From: Nocardia uniformis NBRC 13702
GTDB lineage: Bacteria > Actinomycetota > Actinomycetes > Mycobacteriales > Mycobacteriaceae
DNA length: 64,000 nucleotides
Reading direction: 5' to 3'
Assembly: GCF_001613345.1 (NCBI RefSeq)
Contig: NZ_BDCE01000034.1
Location: forward strand, 1 to 64,000
In this document: one piece after another, positions 57,101 to 64,000 of the stretch
How positions within the stretch are numbered: position 1 is the first letter of the stretch
Layout of the letters: every line of letters starts with the position of its first letter
Translations under genes and position numbers: made by a program
Notes under the pieces: generated by a model
Databases searched by the model: none
What the model was told of the DNA's origin: nothing
The model's input: only the letters and a program-made list of their open reading frames with translations

Positions 57101-60100
57101 CCTCGACCGGCGTTGTGGGGGCCCGGAATTCGCGTCCGGTGAACGTCGGCGCGGGCAGGGCCTTGCGATCGAGCTTGCCGCTGGTATTCAGCGGGAAGGC
57201 GTCCAGGGCAACAATGGTGGCGGGGATCATGTAGGCGGGCAGCGAATCCGCCAGCCCGGCCAGTAGTTCCGTCTGCTCGATGACGGCACCCGGGGTGGGT
57301 ACGGCGTAGGCGACGAGCTGATCACCGAGGTCGGACTGCATGACGAGCGCGACGGCGGCACTGATCGACGGCTGGGCCAGCAGCGCGGTTTCGATCTCAC
57401 CGAGTTCGATGCGCTGGCCCCGGAATTTGACCTGGAAGTCGGTGCGGCCGATGTAGTCCAGCCGCTCGGGGCGATCGCCCTCGGCATCGCGCCAGACGAC
57501 CAGGTCGCCGGTGCGGTACATGCGCCGACCGGTGCCGAAGGGGTTGGCGACGAAGCGATCCGAGGTCAGATCGGGGCGGCGCACATAGCCGCGCGCGAGC
57601 TGATCACCGGCCAGGTACAGCTCACCGGCCACCCCCGCCGGGACCGGCCGCAGTCGCGAATCCAGCACGTAGACCTGACTGTTCCACTGCGGCAGGCCGA
57701 TCGGCACGGAGGAACGCTCATCGCCGCGCGCCTGCCAGTAGGTAATCGATACGGCGGCCTCGGTGGGGCCGTACAGATTGTGCACCCGCGCGGTGGAAAT
57801 GGCGGCGAAGGAGGCCACCGTCTCCGGCGGCAGCGCCTCACCGATTACGAAGACATCGCGCAGGCTCGCGATGGCACCCGGCGCGGTGTGGGCGGCGAAT
57901 ACCGTGAGCATGGACGGTACGAAATCGGTGACCGTAACACCCTCGCGGGCAATGGTTTCCGCCACGTACAGCGGATCCCGGTGCCCGTCGTGGGTGCCGA
58001 CCACCAGTTTCGCACCGGCGCGCAGCGGCATGAAGTAGCCCCACAGCGATACATCGAAGGTGGTGGCGGTCTTCTGGAAGTAGATGTCCTCGGGGCCGAG
58101 CGGGTACTCGTGCAGCATCCAGGTGGTCTGATTGTGGATGGCGGCATGCGAGACCGCGACGCCCTTGGGGCGGCCGGTCGAACCCGAGGTGAAGATGACG
58201 TAGGCCGGATGATCCGGGCGCACGGGGCGCAATAGTTCGGTGGAAGAGACCGGTGCGGCGGAGAACCCGTTCAGGTGCAGAGCATCGACCCGCAGCACCG
58301 GGGTGCCCTCCGGCACCGCGACCTCATCGGCGCGGGTGGTCAGGACCGCCACCGGCTGCGCGGTCTCGAGAATGTGCGCAATGCGCTCGGCCGGGTGATC
58401 CGGGTCGAGCGGCACGTACGCGCCACCGGCGGTGCTAATGGCGTACATCCCGACCACGAGGTCCAGGGAACGGCGAATGGCCAGGCCCACCAGCGATTCC
58501 GCACCGACGCCCTCGGCAATGAGCAGCCGGGCGAGGCGATTGACCCGCTCGTCGAACTCCCGGTAGGTGAGCTGCGCGCCCTCGTAGGCGACCGCGACGG
58601 CGTCCGGATGCCGTTGCACCGCACGGCGGTATCCGTCGAGCAGCAGCTCCGGTGCGATGGGGTAACGGGTGTCGTTCCAGCCGTGCAGTATGCGCTCGTG
58701 TTCGGAGGACTCGAGCAGATCGATATCACCCAGCGCGGTCTGCGGGTCGTCGACAACGGCGGTCAGCATTCGCATGAAGCGGTCCGCGAAAACGGCCACG
58801 GTGGGCTCGTCGAACAGGTCGGTGGCGTAGGTGAACATGGCCGTCATGCCGTCGGTGCGCGGGATGACCGACAGTTGGAGGTCGAATTTCGCTACCGCGC
58901 CGTCGAATTCGACAGCCTCGGCGGTGAGGCCGGGCAGTTCCAGGCGCGGTGTCTCGATATTGTGGAAGAACAGCGCGACCTGGAACAGCGGGTGATGTGC
59001 CTGCGACCGCACCGGGTCGAGGACCTCCACCAACCGCTCGAACGGCAGCTCAGGATACGAGAACGCCGCGAGATCGGTCTCCTTCGTATTCTCCAGCAGT
59101 TCGGCGAAGGACGCCCCGGCATCGATCCGAGTGCGCAGCACCAGTGTGTTGACGAACATGCCGATGAGATCATCGAGTTCGCGTTCACCGCGGCCCGCGA
59201 CCGGCGTACCGATCACAATGTCGTCGGTGCCGGTCAGGCGTGCCAGCAGCGCCGCCAGGGCGCTGTGCACGACCATGAACGGTGAGGCGCCGCGGCCGTG
59301 GGCGAGCTCGTCGAGACGCGACTGCAGGGCGGCATCGATCTCGAACGAGTACACCGCGCCCCGGCCGGAGGCGATGGACGGCCGCTGCCGGTCGGCGGGC
59401 AGGTCGAGGCGATCCGGGATCCCCGCCAAAGTCTCACGCCAGTAACTGATCTGGGTATGCGCGAGCGACGCCGAGTCCTGCTCATCACCCAGTAGTGCGC
59501 GCTGCCACAGCGCGTAATCGGCGTACTGCACCAGCAGTGGCGCCCACGTCGGCTCCTCACCACCGCGCCGAGCGAAGAAGGCCGCCAACAGATCCCGCAT
59601 GAACGGGCCCACCGAGGCACCGTCGGCGGCGATATGGTGCACGACCACGGCGATCACGTAGTCGTCGAGACCGATCTCGGCCAGCTCGATCCGCAGCGGC
59701 ACCTGGCTGGATACATCGAAACCCTCGACGGCCAGCCCGGTCAGCCACTCGGCGACCAGCGATGGATCCACAGCCTGCGGTGTCAGATCCGGAATCGCCT
59801 GTTCCGCAGGCAGAATCACCTGGTAGCCGGTGCCGTCGACGGCCGGGTACACGGTGCGCAGCGACTCGTGCCGTTCGACCAGATCGCCGATGGCGGCGCG
59901 TAGCGCGGGAATATCGAGCGCACCGGTCAGCCGGATGGCGAACGGAATATTGTTGGCGGCCGAGGCCGTATCGAACTGGTTGAGGAACCACATGCGCTGC
60001 TGTGCCAGCGACAGCGGGATGCGATCCGGGCGTGGCTGTGGAGTCAGTGCGGGGCGACCGCCCTCGCCCACAATGGGTGCGAGCTGCGCGGCCAGACCCG

Positions 60101-61889
60101 CGACGGTCGGCGCCGTGAAGATCATCCGCGCCGGGACGCGCGCGGAAATCTCCGCACCCAGCCGAGCCGCGACCCGCGTGGCAATAAGCGAATTGCCGCC
60201 CAGTTCGAAGAAGTCGTCGTCCGCGCCGATCGGAACGGCCGGATCGAGGAGCTCGGCGAATACCGCCGCGACCATTTCCTCGAGGCGACCGGCGGGCGCG
60301 CGAAATTCTTTGGTGCGCAATTGCGGTTCGGGCAGCGCCCGACGATCCAGCTTGCCCACCGGGGTCAGCGGAATGGCGTCGAGCACCATAATGGTGGTGG
60401 GCACCATATGCGCGGGCAGGCTCTGCTCGGCGTAGACGGTCAGCTCATCGGTATCCACGGCCGCCCCGGCCGCGGCGTGCACGTAGGCGGCCAGAATCGT
60501 TGCGCCGGTATCGAGTTTATGTCCGACGGTGACCGCGAAGTCCACGCTGTCGTGCGAACCCAGCACCGCGTCGATCTCGCCCAATTCGATACGGAAGCCG
60601 CGGATCTTCACCTGGAAGTCATTGCGGCCCAGGTATTCCACATCACCGGTGGAGGTGCGCCGCACCAGATCGCCGGTCCGGTACAGCCGGGAACCGCTGG
60701 GGTCGAACGGATTGGCCACGAACCGCCCGGCCGTGAGGCTCGATCGCTCGTGGTAACCGCGCGCCACCTGCGCGCCGCAGACGTACAGCTCCCCCACCGC
60801 GCCGTCGAGCACCGGCGCGAGCCGCTCATCGAGGACGTGTTCGGTGACACCGCGCACCGGCGCGCCGATGGTGACCAGTTCACCCGGCACCAGTGGTGCG
60901 CTGATATTGGTCATGATGGTGGTTTCGGTGGGCCCGTAGCCGTTGTAGAACTCCCGGGTCGCACCGCCCGCGATGGGAAGTACCCAGCGCCGCACCAGAT
61001 CCGGCGGACAGGCCTCGCCACCGGCGACGACGACACGCAGATCGTCCAGTCCGGCCGGATCCACCGAGGCCAGGGCGGCCGGGGTGATGAAGGCGTGCGT
61101 CACCCGCTCGCGACGCAGCAGCGCCGCCAGTTCATCGCCGCCGAGCACCTCGGGCGAGGCGACCACCAGGGTGCCCGCGCCACCGAGCGCCAGCAGCAGT
61201 TCCAGTACCGACGCGTCGAAGGACGGCGAGGCGAAATGCAGTGCCCGTGACTCGGTTCCGGTCCGGTAGCGCTCGCGCTGCTCATCGCAGAAGCCGGACA
61301 GACCGGCCTGCGTGACCACCACGCCCTTGGGCAGACCGGTGGAGCCGGAGGTATAGATGACATAGGCCGGATGTTCGGCACGCAATGGCCGCACCCGATC
61401 GCCGGAGGTAATGGCCTCCGCCGAATACGCCGCCACCCGCTGGGCGAAGTCGGCGGTATCGATGGTCAGCCATTCGACCTCATCGGTCAGGTCACCCCGC
61501 ACCTCGGCGACGGTGAGTCCGAGCACCGCCCGGGAGTCGGTGACCATATGCGCGACGCGATCGGCCGGATAGTTCGGGTCGACCGACACATATCCGGCAC
61601 CGGTCTTGGCGATGGCCCATACGGCGAGGACGGAATCGAGCGAGCGCGGAATGCCGACGGCGACAAGATCCTCGGGCCCGACGCCGCGGTCGATGAGCAG
61701 CCGGGCCAGCCGGGTCGACCGTTCATCGAGTTCGGCATAGGTGAGCGCGCCGAGTGTCGCGGCCGCGTCGGCGTAGACGAGGGCGGTCCCGCTCGGATTG
61801 GCCTCGACCGCCGACGCCATGAGCTGCGGGAGAGTGGTGACCCGGGGGCGGCGGGTCCGGGTGGGCCGCTGGCGGACGGGGCGGGTCAT
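48153..61889 (-). CDS. Giant NRPS: A-T-C-A-T-C-A-T-C-A-T-TE plus a dead C/E-like domain
   Basis: This 4578-residue NRPS builds the last four residues of a peptide. Positions (approximate residues): A1 core [11 protein letters not shown] 181, T1 561; C HHIAADG 751, A2 [11 protein letters not shown] 1238, T2 1620; C HHIAADA 1826, A3 2320, T3 2745; C HHISADG 2933, A4 3420, T4 3808; thioesterase Ser in GWSLGG 3956. After the TE comes a 420-residue condensation/epimerisation-like domain whose catalytic site reads [11 protein letters not shown], with both His lost. A3 carries a 45-residue insert (about 2610-2655) from the dispersed palindromic element. ATG 61889 with GGAAGG upstream is chosen over 61955. 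It begins with an A domain, so its C domain must come from the upstream protein. Product unknown. Confidence 0.9.
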   Translation of the reverse strand: MTRPVRQRPTRTRRPRVTTLPQLMASAVEANPSGTALVYADAAATLGALTYAELDERSTRLARLLIDRGVGPEDLVAVGIPRSLDSVLAVWAIAKTGAGYVSVDPNYPADRVAHMVTDSRAVLGLTVAEVRGDLTDEVEWLTIDTADFAQRVAAYSAEAITSGDRVRPLRAEHPAYVIYTSGSTGLPKGVVVTQAGLSGFCDEQRERYRTGTESRALHFASPSFDASVLELLLALGGAGTLVVASPEVLGGDELAALLRRERVTHAFITPAALASVDPAGLDDLRVVVAGGEACPPDLVRRWVLPIAGGATREFYNGYGPTETTIMTNISAPLVPGELVTIGAPVRGVTEHVLDERLAPVLDGAVGELYVCGAQVARGYHERSSLTAGRFVANPFDPSGSRLYRTGDLVRRTSTGDVEYLGRNDFQVKIRGFRIELGEIDAVLGSHDSVDFAVTVGHKLDTGATILAAYVHAAAGAAVDTDELTVYAEQSLPAHMVPTTIMVLDAIPLTPVGKLDRRALPEPQLRTKEFRAPAGRLEEMVAAVFAELLDPAVPIGADDDFFELGGNSLIATRVAARLGAEISARVPARMIFTAPTVAGLAAQLAPIVGEGGRPALTPQPRPDRIPLSLAQQRMWFLNQFDTASAANNIPFAIRLTGALDIPALRAAIGDLVERHESLRTVYPAVDGTGYQVILPAEQAIPDLTPQAVDPSLVAEWLTGLAVEGFDVSSQVPLRIELAEIGLDDYVIAVVVHHIAADGASVGPFMRDLLAAFFARRGGEEPTWAPLLVQYADYALWQRALLGDEQDSASLAHTQISYWRETLAGIPDRLDLPADRQRPSIASGRGAVYSFEIDAALQSRLDELAHGRGASPFMVVHSALAALLARLTGTDDIVIGTPVAGRGERELDDLIGMFVNTLVLRTRIDAGASFAELLENTKETDLAAFSYPELPFERLVEVLDPVRSQAHHPLFQVALFFHNIETPRLELPGLTAEAVEFDGAVAKFDLQLSVIPRTDGMTAMFTYATDLFDEPTVAVFADRFMRMLTAVVDDPQTALGDIDLLESSEHERILHGWNDTRYPIAPELLLDGYRRAVQRHPDAVAVAYEGAQLTYREFDERVNRLARLLIAEGVGAESLVGLAIRRSLDLVVGMYAISTAGGAYVPLDPDHPAERIAHILETAQPVAVLTTRADEVAVPEGTPVLRVDALHLNGFSAAPVSSTELLRPVRPDHPAYVIFTSGSTGRPKGVAVSHAAIHNQTTWMLHEYPLGPEDIYFQKTATTFDVSLWGYFMPLRAGAKLVVGTHDGHRDPLYVAETIAREGVTVTDFVPSMLTVFAAHTAPGAIASLRDVFVIGEALPPETVASFAAISTARVHNLYGPTEAAVSITYWQARGDERSSVPIGLPQWNSQVYVLDSRLRPVPAGVAGELYLAGDQLARGYVRRPDLTSDRFVANPFGTGRRMYRTGDLVVWRDAEGDRPERLDYIGRTDFQVKFRGQRIELGEIETALLAQPSISAAVALVMQSDLGDQLVAYAVPTPGAVIEQTELLAGLADSLPAYMIPATIVALDAFPLNTSGKLDRKALPAPTFTGREFRAPTTPVEEIIAGVFAEVLGIDRVGADDDFFALGGNSLVATQVVARLGVAIGDRVPVRTLFETPTVAALASAVESRTRQGRTHELGSIARPEQLPLSLAQQRMWFLNRFEDLGDGTASAGSAAYNLPFALRLSGSLDTEALSRAFDDVVTRHEVLRTVYPETADGAVQLVLPAGAEAAAVRLEPIRVSADAATAAVHALATTPFDVTREVPIRVRLLEIADLAPGSRREYVLAVVAHHIAADASSMGPLVRDIMTAYAARTAGAEPGWQPLSVQYADYALWQRAVLGDEHDPESVAAQQIDYWRQALADLPDLLELPTDRPRPAVASMAGARVEVAIDAATHAGLVQLAREHNATMFMVVHTAFAALLARLSGSGDIAIGTPVAGRGERELDDLIGMFVNTVVFRTRLDGGDTFADVLARQREIDLQAFSHADIPFERLVEVLNPPRTTAHHPIFQVGLSFQNMARSALELPNLTIAGVDTDIDVSQFDLHLIVSDGYDESGAPAGIGGFITYASDLFDAETVATFVRRLTRLLAAVVADASVRVGDIELLTADERAELLEARNDTARHFSAATLASLLDASVAADPAATALVGPDGEVLSYAELGQRVNRLARYLISLGVGPEDRVALALRRSVDLVVGMYAVAVAGGAYVPVDPDQAAERTDYILETAAPICVLTNAEAGFTSGAAPLVRIDELDLNWVDAHPVSDAERITPLHPAHTAYVIFTSGSTGRPKGVALPHAAIANQLQWKTAEFELGADNVVLLKTAATFDLSVWEFWSAAVSGGRLVIAAPDGHRDPAYLNELMARAQVTTLHAVPSMLDALLTESGGALAHSLRRVLAIGEALPASVAQRFRTANPAATLFNLYGPTEAAVSITTHRVTDADQGSVSIGVPESNSQVYVLDSRLRPVPTGVSGELYLAGAQLARGYFDRPDLTADRFVANPFGTDGSRMYRTGDLVAWSTNGELEYRGRTDFQVKIRGFRIELGEIEAALLALPEIAQTAVIAKSDQRTGDRLVAYLVPTESSSSSTSESLSSSRHAFVRDPHSEAPVLTAVDSGQKHAGMTEGFASAVDVAAVKSTLSAALPSYMVPSAFVVLDALPLNVNGKLDRKALPEPEFESTAFRAPSTPIEEIVAGVFADVLGAEQVGADDDFFALGGNSLLATQVAARIGAALDTRVPVRALFESTTVAGLAARVEKHAGAGRKALTAGPRPEFVPLSLAQQRMWFLNQFDTTSAAYNIPVAVRLTGELDTAALQQAVADVIGRHETLRTIYPQVGGAAQQVILPAAQAIPDLTPIRVGGAELRDRITEVAASGFDVTSEVPLRANLFRVDAEDIEHVLVFVAHHISADGWSMGPLTRDVMVAYASRANGDAPAWAPLPVQYADYTLWQREVLGAEDDPDSLLSAQTDYWRTALADLPDELNLPADRPRPPVASLRGGTVTFPISAEIQQGLQTIAREQGATMFMVVHTALAIFLARLSGTGDIAIGTPIAGRGEAELDDVIGMFVNTLVLRTRVPGELTFDELLAAVKDTDLQAFAHADIPFERLVEVLNPERSTARNPLFQVMLAFQNLQDSSFELPGLRISPLESGAETSQFDLALALRETGDAGMYAVFTYARDLFDEATVEVFAQRFTALLEEITARRELPVGDLPLLDRTEYDLLTHVHGDDIMATGLLPDLLTAGLRFGRDRVAVRWRGSAISYGSLDDYSSRLARVLIDRGVGPEKLVAVAFPRSLGMVMAILAIAKAGGAHVPIDPTYPEDRVRHMVTDSGAVLGLTSNAFADTLPAELDWLVMDDPATDQLVGAKSSDPVTDADRRAPLRMRHPAYMIYTSGSTGKPKGVVVTHAGVGGLADYATSRYDLRPDHRMLHICSPSFDPSVLEWVCAFYTGAALVIVPAEIMGGAELAELMRAEQVTHAIITPAVLGTMDPADLDQLEMISIGGDVTTPELLAKWQPGRVYHNAYGPTETTIISSYAQLTPGRHITIGTPVHGMSALVLDARLHPVPPGVAGELYLAGGALARGYRNRSGLTAERFVANPWGAPGSRMYRTGDVVRWYAEPQDRSGNRAHPSVPWELDYVGRTDFQVKIRGFRIELGEIDAVLTSHEDVDFAITLGRKNPAGVTMLVSYVLGKPGRAVNPDALTDFAAHTLPPHMVPAAIVVLDEVPLTPVGKLDRNALPEPVLAQREYRAPSTPLEEAVAAAFTEVLGVEQAGADDDFFALGGNSLLAMQVVGKLQALTGARLAVATFFGDATVSGLARQIGVLLESEQDAEAAVAAALGVLLPLRAPDPSIDAADARPPLFVIHPLGGLSWCYSGFTRYLPAEQPILGIQTPALTEDDYAPDSLADIANRYVAEIRRAQPEGPYRLLGWSLGGKLAHAVGTRLQAQGQRVDLLAILDGYPRVDDTDFKSAIRETFTSLGVDIEDLPDTDNLKELGDAALAALYASISQDLAAMTPERLRRIYGTAMRSVELADETPTEVFRGNLQFFTATVDRSEAMRQWSAHDWQPYVSGAIVDHPVAVPHEQMTGDEALAAIGPRVADLLETPDQPDDSGAGATESGAAAIESASPLPPGAVNVLAADPSGLAVRVITLDIAADCPPARVQRSVETLFERHPGLRARLRRDGETATFEFPDGDPDDAVVWRFDWAGETSGDLVDSAIRAATAELDPDKGRNIRFVLLDAEEADHQLDDAEQAAATLVVIANGMVVDDTSWRTIIEELTASWSGGHATRLAPVAHPAGIARDLARRALDPETVADLPWWRGALDAVPHTDEIDPTAGRGRITVTITAEGAGAIDTVARRYHATIDEVLLAAFALALASTDAALDRLGAVVRLPADGRICGDPDGYRAVGAFTTSYPLPLNLEPVDFDEIRSGGRIAGTVIEHVRDLCRTVPSQGVSFGLLRYLGESGTELAGAAGRIGFRYRDLRPARVHPESAATDLYLDITVDTTQDGFIARFDYAGAVLELDQVKGLVEGWVQALGGLAEHGRASNT
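53934..54025. repeat. Dispersed palindromic element, two-arm copy inside the NRPS gene
   Basis: Arms at 53934-53966 and 53993-54025 (33 bp each, 29 of 33 matching as inverted repeats) around a 26-bp centre. Translated in frame within A3 as RHAFVRDPH ... [13 protein letters not shown], just after a Ser/Thr-rich tract. It lies between the A-domain strand [10 protein letters not shown] and the next conserved block [20 protein letters not shown]. Confidence 0.88.
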
Positions 61890-62289
61890 ACCCGGGACCC
61901 TTCCCACGTCAGCGTGCGCTGCTTTCCGATTGCCCGACCCATCAACTCGCCTCATCCTTGCCGTCTACGTATGTGCTGCGCCGGGGCGCACATCCTGCTT
62001 CATCGGCCATGCGCGCGCCGACCGTTACCTGACCCTGGTTATCCCGGCTTTTCCGCGACCGCACCTGTTACGAGCCTGACATACGGCCGCCGGTCTTCGG
62101 TCCGGCGGCCACCCGACCCGAATGGCCCGGCGGGTATCCCACTCGTCATCCCGGCGTGCTTTCGGCCGGAATCCACACCTCTCCATACAAGTGTGGATTC
62201 CGGCCAAAAGCATGCCGGAATGACGGGGAGAACGCCATCCCGCAGCGCCGGGGAACGCCGGGTTCGCACGCCACGGCCCGCGGCATGCC
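61890..62289. other. 400-bp gap between the two NRPS genes
   Basis: Contains the palindromic element at 62144-62225. No credible gene, no IdeR box and no obvious promoter; the GC-rich sequence before ATG 61889 supplies a strong ribosome site. Confidence 0.6.
62144..62225. repeat. Dispersed palindromic element, complete intergenic copy
   Basis: Arms 62144-62176 and 62193-62225 (33 bp, 30 matching) with a 16-bp centre extended by CAC/GTG pairing; a long, stable hairpin on either strand. The best-preserved copy in the window. Confidence 0.9.
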
Positions 62290-64000
62290 TCAGTCGGCCC
62301 GGTCGAGTGGTACGACCGTGGTCAGCCACGGAAGGCGCTGAGCCGCTTCGACGTCCGACCGGTCGTCCACGATGACGGCCGCCAGATCCTCGAGCGGTTC
62401 CCCATCGAGATGGTCCAGGCCCGACCGGTCGGTGAACAGGTGGGTCACCCATTCCTCGGCCAGTACCTCGGTGAGCGTGCCGGGCGCGACCCCCGAGACC
62501 ACGACCGATGCGCCATTGACACCGGCCGCGAGGGTCTCGACCACGGCCGACGGTGTGTCCGCCCGGCCGTGCCGCAGGGTGCGGGATTCGAAGGTCAATT
62601 CGGTGCGGCCGCTGACCCTGTTGACCACCTCCGCCAGTTCGTCGTAGGTCAGTGCCCGGGTGCCGTTCACGAAGGCGGTATCGGCGCCGTGCAGGGCTCG
62701 GGTCCGGTTGGCGTAGGTGACCGGGCGCGGTGAGGCGGCCGCGATCTCCGCGGCCAGCGTCGGATCGGCCAGGACCAGCCAATCCACGCCGTTCGCGGCC
62801 GAATCCGTGCCGACCGTCAACCCGACCTTGACCACCAGATCGGCGGGCAGCGGTGCGTCGGTGGACAGCACCGGCACCAGTGCGGCACCGGACTTGAGTA
62901 CCGCCCAGGTGGCCACGACCGCGTCGATACCGCGATCGAGGCGCAGTGCGACACCCGTACCCGGACCGGAACCACGACTGATGAGCACCCGCGCCAGACG
63001 CGAGGAACGCGCATCGAGTTCCTGGTAGGACACGGCATCCTCACCCCACACCAGGGCCGGACCGTCGGGATCGTCTTCCACGGCCGCGGTCAGCGACTGT
63101 GGCAGCGCGGTGCCGCGGGTGACGGTGGCCGAGTCGGCGACCGGCGCCACGGGCTGCGGACGCAGCGCGGGAGCGACACCGAATTCGAGGGCCCCGACCC
63201 GCTGGCGCGAATCGGCGGCCACCGCCGCGAGCACCTTCTGCAAGCGCTCACCGAAGGTCCGAATGGTGCCTTCGTCGAAAATGTCCGAGGCGTAGGTGAG
63301 CGCACCCGCGAGTTCGCCGACCGGGCCGTCCTCCCACTGCCGCGGGTCGATGGTCACCTGCAGATCGAACTTGGCCGAGATCGCGCCGGTATCCAGACCG
63401 GCGACCGTCAGCCCCGGCAGCGCGAGTTCCGGCCGCTCGGTGTTCTGGAACGACAGCACCACCTGGAAGAGCTGATCCGGTGCGTTCGACTGGGTGACGA
63501 CCTCGACCACCCGCTCGAATGGGATATCGGCATTGCCGTAGGCGGCCAGATCGGTTTCGCGGGCCTTGTCGACCAGATCGTCGAAGGTGGCGGCCGAGTC
63601 GACGGCGGTGCGCAGTGCCAGGGTATTGACGAACATGCCGACCACATCGTCGAGCACCCGCTCACCACGTCCGGCAATGGGCGTGCCGATGGTGACATCG
63701 CCGCTGCCGGACAGCCGCGACAGCAGTACGGCCAGCGCGGCGTGAATGACCATGAACAGCGAGGCATTGTGCTCGCGGGCAATACGCTGCAGACCGTTGT
63801 GTACCTCGGCGGGCACCGTGAAGGTCGTTGCGCCGCCCTGCATTGTCGCGGTGGCCGGACGCGGCCGGTCCAGCGGCAGTTCGAGGGCTCCGGCGGCTCC
63901 GGCGAGCTGATCGCGCCAGTACGCCAATTGACCGGCGGCCACCGAATTCTCGTCACTGTCGACACCGATGACCTCGCGCTGCCAGATGGCGAAGTCCGCG
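62290..64000 (-). CDS. NRPS ending in C domain plus truncated pseudo-A domain (partial, runs off right edge)
   Basis: This is the 3' end of an NRPS that enters from the right edge. Residues visible: the second half of a condensation domain (ADFAIWQREVIGVD, later [20 protein letters not shown] and IPFERVVEVVTQSNAPDQLF), then about 270 residues with A-domain start motifs ([20 protein letters not shown]) but no ATP-binding core: the YTSGSTG position reads DTAFVNGTRALTYDEL, the FD substrate motif is lost, and the chain stops at LPWLTTVVPLDRAD without a carrier domain. The following NRPS begins with a complete A-T, so this C domain probably works with that module in trans. Confidence 0.85.
   Translation of the reverse strand, partial: ADFAIWQREVIGVDSDENSVAAGQLAYWRDQLAGAAGALELPLDRPRPATATMQGGATTFTVPAEVHNGLQRIAREHNASLFMVIHAALAVLLSRLSGSGDVTIGTPIAGRGERVLDDVVGMFVNTLALRTAVDSAATFDDLVDKARETDLAAYGNADIPFERVVEVVTQSNAPDQLFQVVLSFQNTERPELALPGLTVAGLDTGAISAKFDLQVTIDPRQWEDGPVGELAGALTYASDIFDEGTIRTFGERLQKVLAAVAADSRQRVGALEFGVAPALRPQPVAPVADSATVTRGTALPQSLTAAVEDDPDGPALVWGEDAVSYQELDARSSRLARVLISRGSGPGTGVALRLDRGIDAVVATWAVLKSGAALVPVLSTDAPLPADLVVKVGLTVGTDSAANGVDWLVLADPTLAAEIAAASPRPVTYANRTRALHGADTAFVNGTRALTYDELAEVVNRVSGRTELTFESRTLRHGRADTPSAVVETLAAGVNGASVVVSGVAPGTLTEVLAEEWVTHLFTDRSGLDHLDGEPLEDLAAVIVDDRSDVEAAQRLPWLTTVVPLDRAD

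Noticed and set aside
54357..57266. Open frame of 969 codons on the plus strand, antisense to the giant NRPS
   Set aside because: It lies wholly opposite a clear NRPS coding region and its translation has no recognisable domain. High GC content produces such antisense open frames.
61890..62289. Small protein-coding gene between the two NRPS genes
   Set aside because: The short open frames seen there run through the palindromic element and lack ribosome sites and family features.

Overview
The window is high-GC actinobacterial DNA that looks like Nocardia or a close mycolic-acid-producing relative. The evidence is a nocobactin/mycobactin-type siderophore cluster with IdeR-like iron boxes, an antigen-85-like secreted esterase, a PF06475-like glycolipid-binding protein, an MMPL transporter and a complete S10 ribosomal operon. 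Genes are dense, often overlap by the stop/start ATGA, and many intergenic gaps hold GC-rich hairpin terminators.

Region 1 (1-17.9 kb) is a siderophore locus. On the minus strand the order is two half-size ABC transporters (IrtA/IrtB-like without the SIP domain), an N6-hydroxylase (MbtG type), then a translationally coupled run: type II thioesterase, stand-alone ketosynthase (MbtC type), AT-KR-ACP (MbtD type), an NRPS with C-A-T-C-T, and a further NRPS that leaves the window after its C domain. An MbtK-type N-acyltransferase is divergent. Three IdeR-like boxes (11958, 14102, 17901) sit in front of these units. Salicylate synthesis and activation genes are not here.

Region 2 (18-27 kb) holds mostly single genes: lipoprotein hydrolase, two flavin/F420-type PPOX proteins, an RluA-type pseudouridine synthase, a CPBP membrane protease, a small secreted protein, an EXLDI-like protein with an MMPL exporter, a TetR relic, and a glycolipid-binding protein. 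Region 3 (27-32.3 kb) is the S10 operon rpsJ-rplC-rplD-rplW-rplB-rpsS-rplV-rpsC-rplP-rpmC-rpsQ on the minus strand, closed by a terminator. Region 4 (32.3-46.8 kb) has a DUF4442 hotdog protein, a lycopene cyclase-like flavoprotein, NUDIX, an atypical SDR, a lipoprotein, a DrrABC-like exporter with a duplicated hairpin inside it, an ALDH lacking its catalytic cysteine, a tandem TetR regulator divergent from a crotonase, a MerR regulator divergent from a PuuE-like deacetylase, and an Nramp transporter.

Region 5 (46.9-64 kb) is a second NRPS locus without iron boxes: an incomplete NRPS from the right edge ending in a truncated, degenerate A domain; a 4578-residue NRPS (A-T-C-A-T-C-A-T-C-A-T-TE followed by a catalytically dead C/E-like domain); and an antigen-85-like esterase downstream.

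The most unusual signal is a dispersed palindromic element with 33-bp arms. It is present as a free copy between the two NRPS genes, and in-frame inside the giant NRPS, inside one siderophore ABC transporter, and apparently at the left edge inside the second siderophore NRPS. It is translated into each protein at a linker or surface-loop position. Other leads are the dead domain after the TE, the pseudo-A domain at the NRPS junction, and several enzymes missing key catalytic residues.
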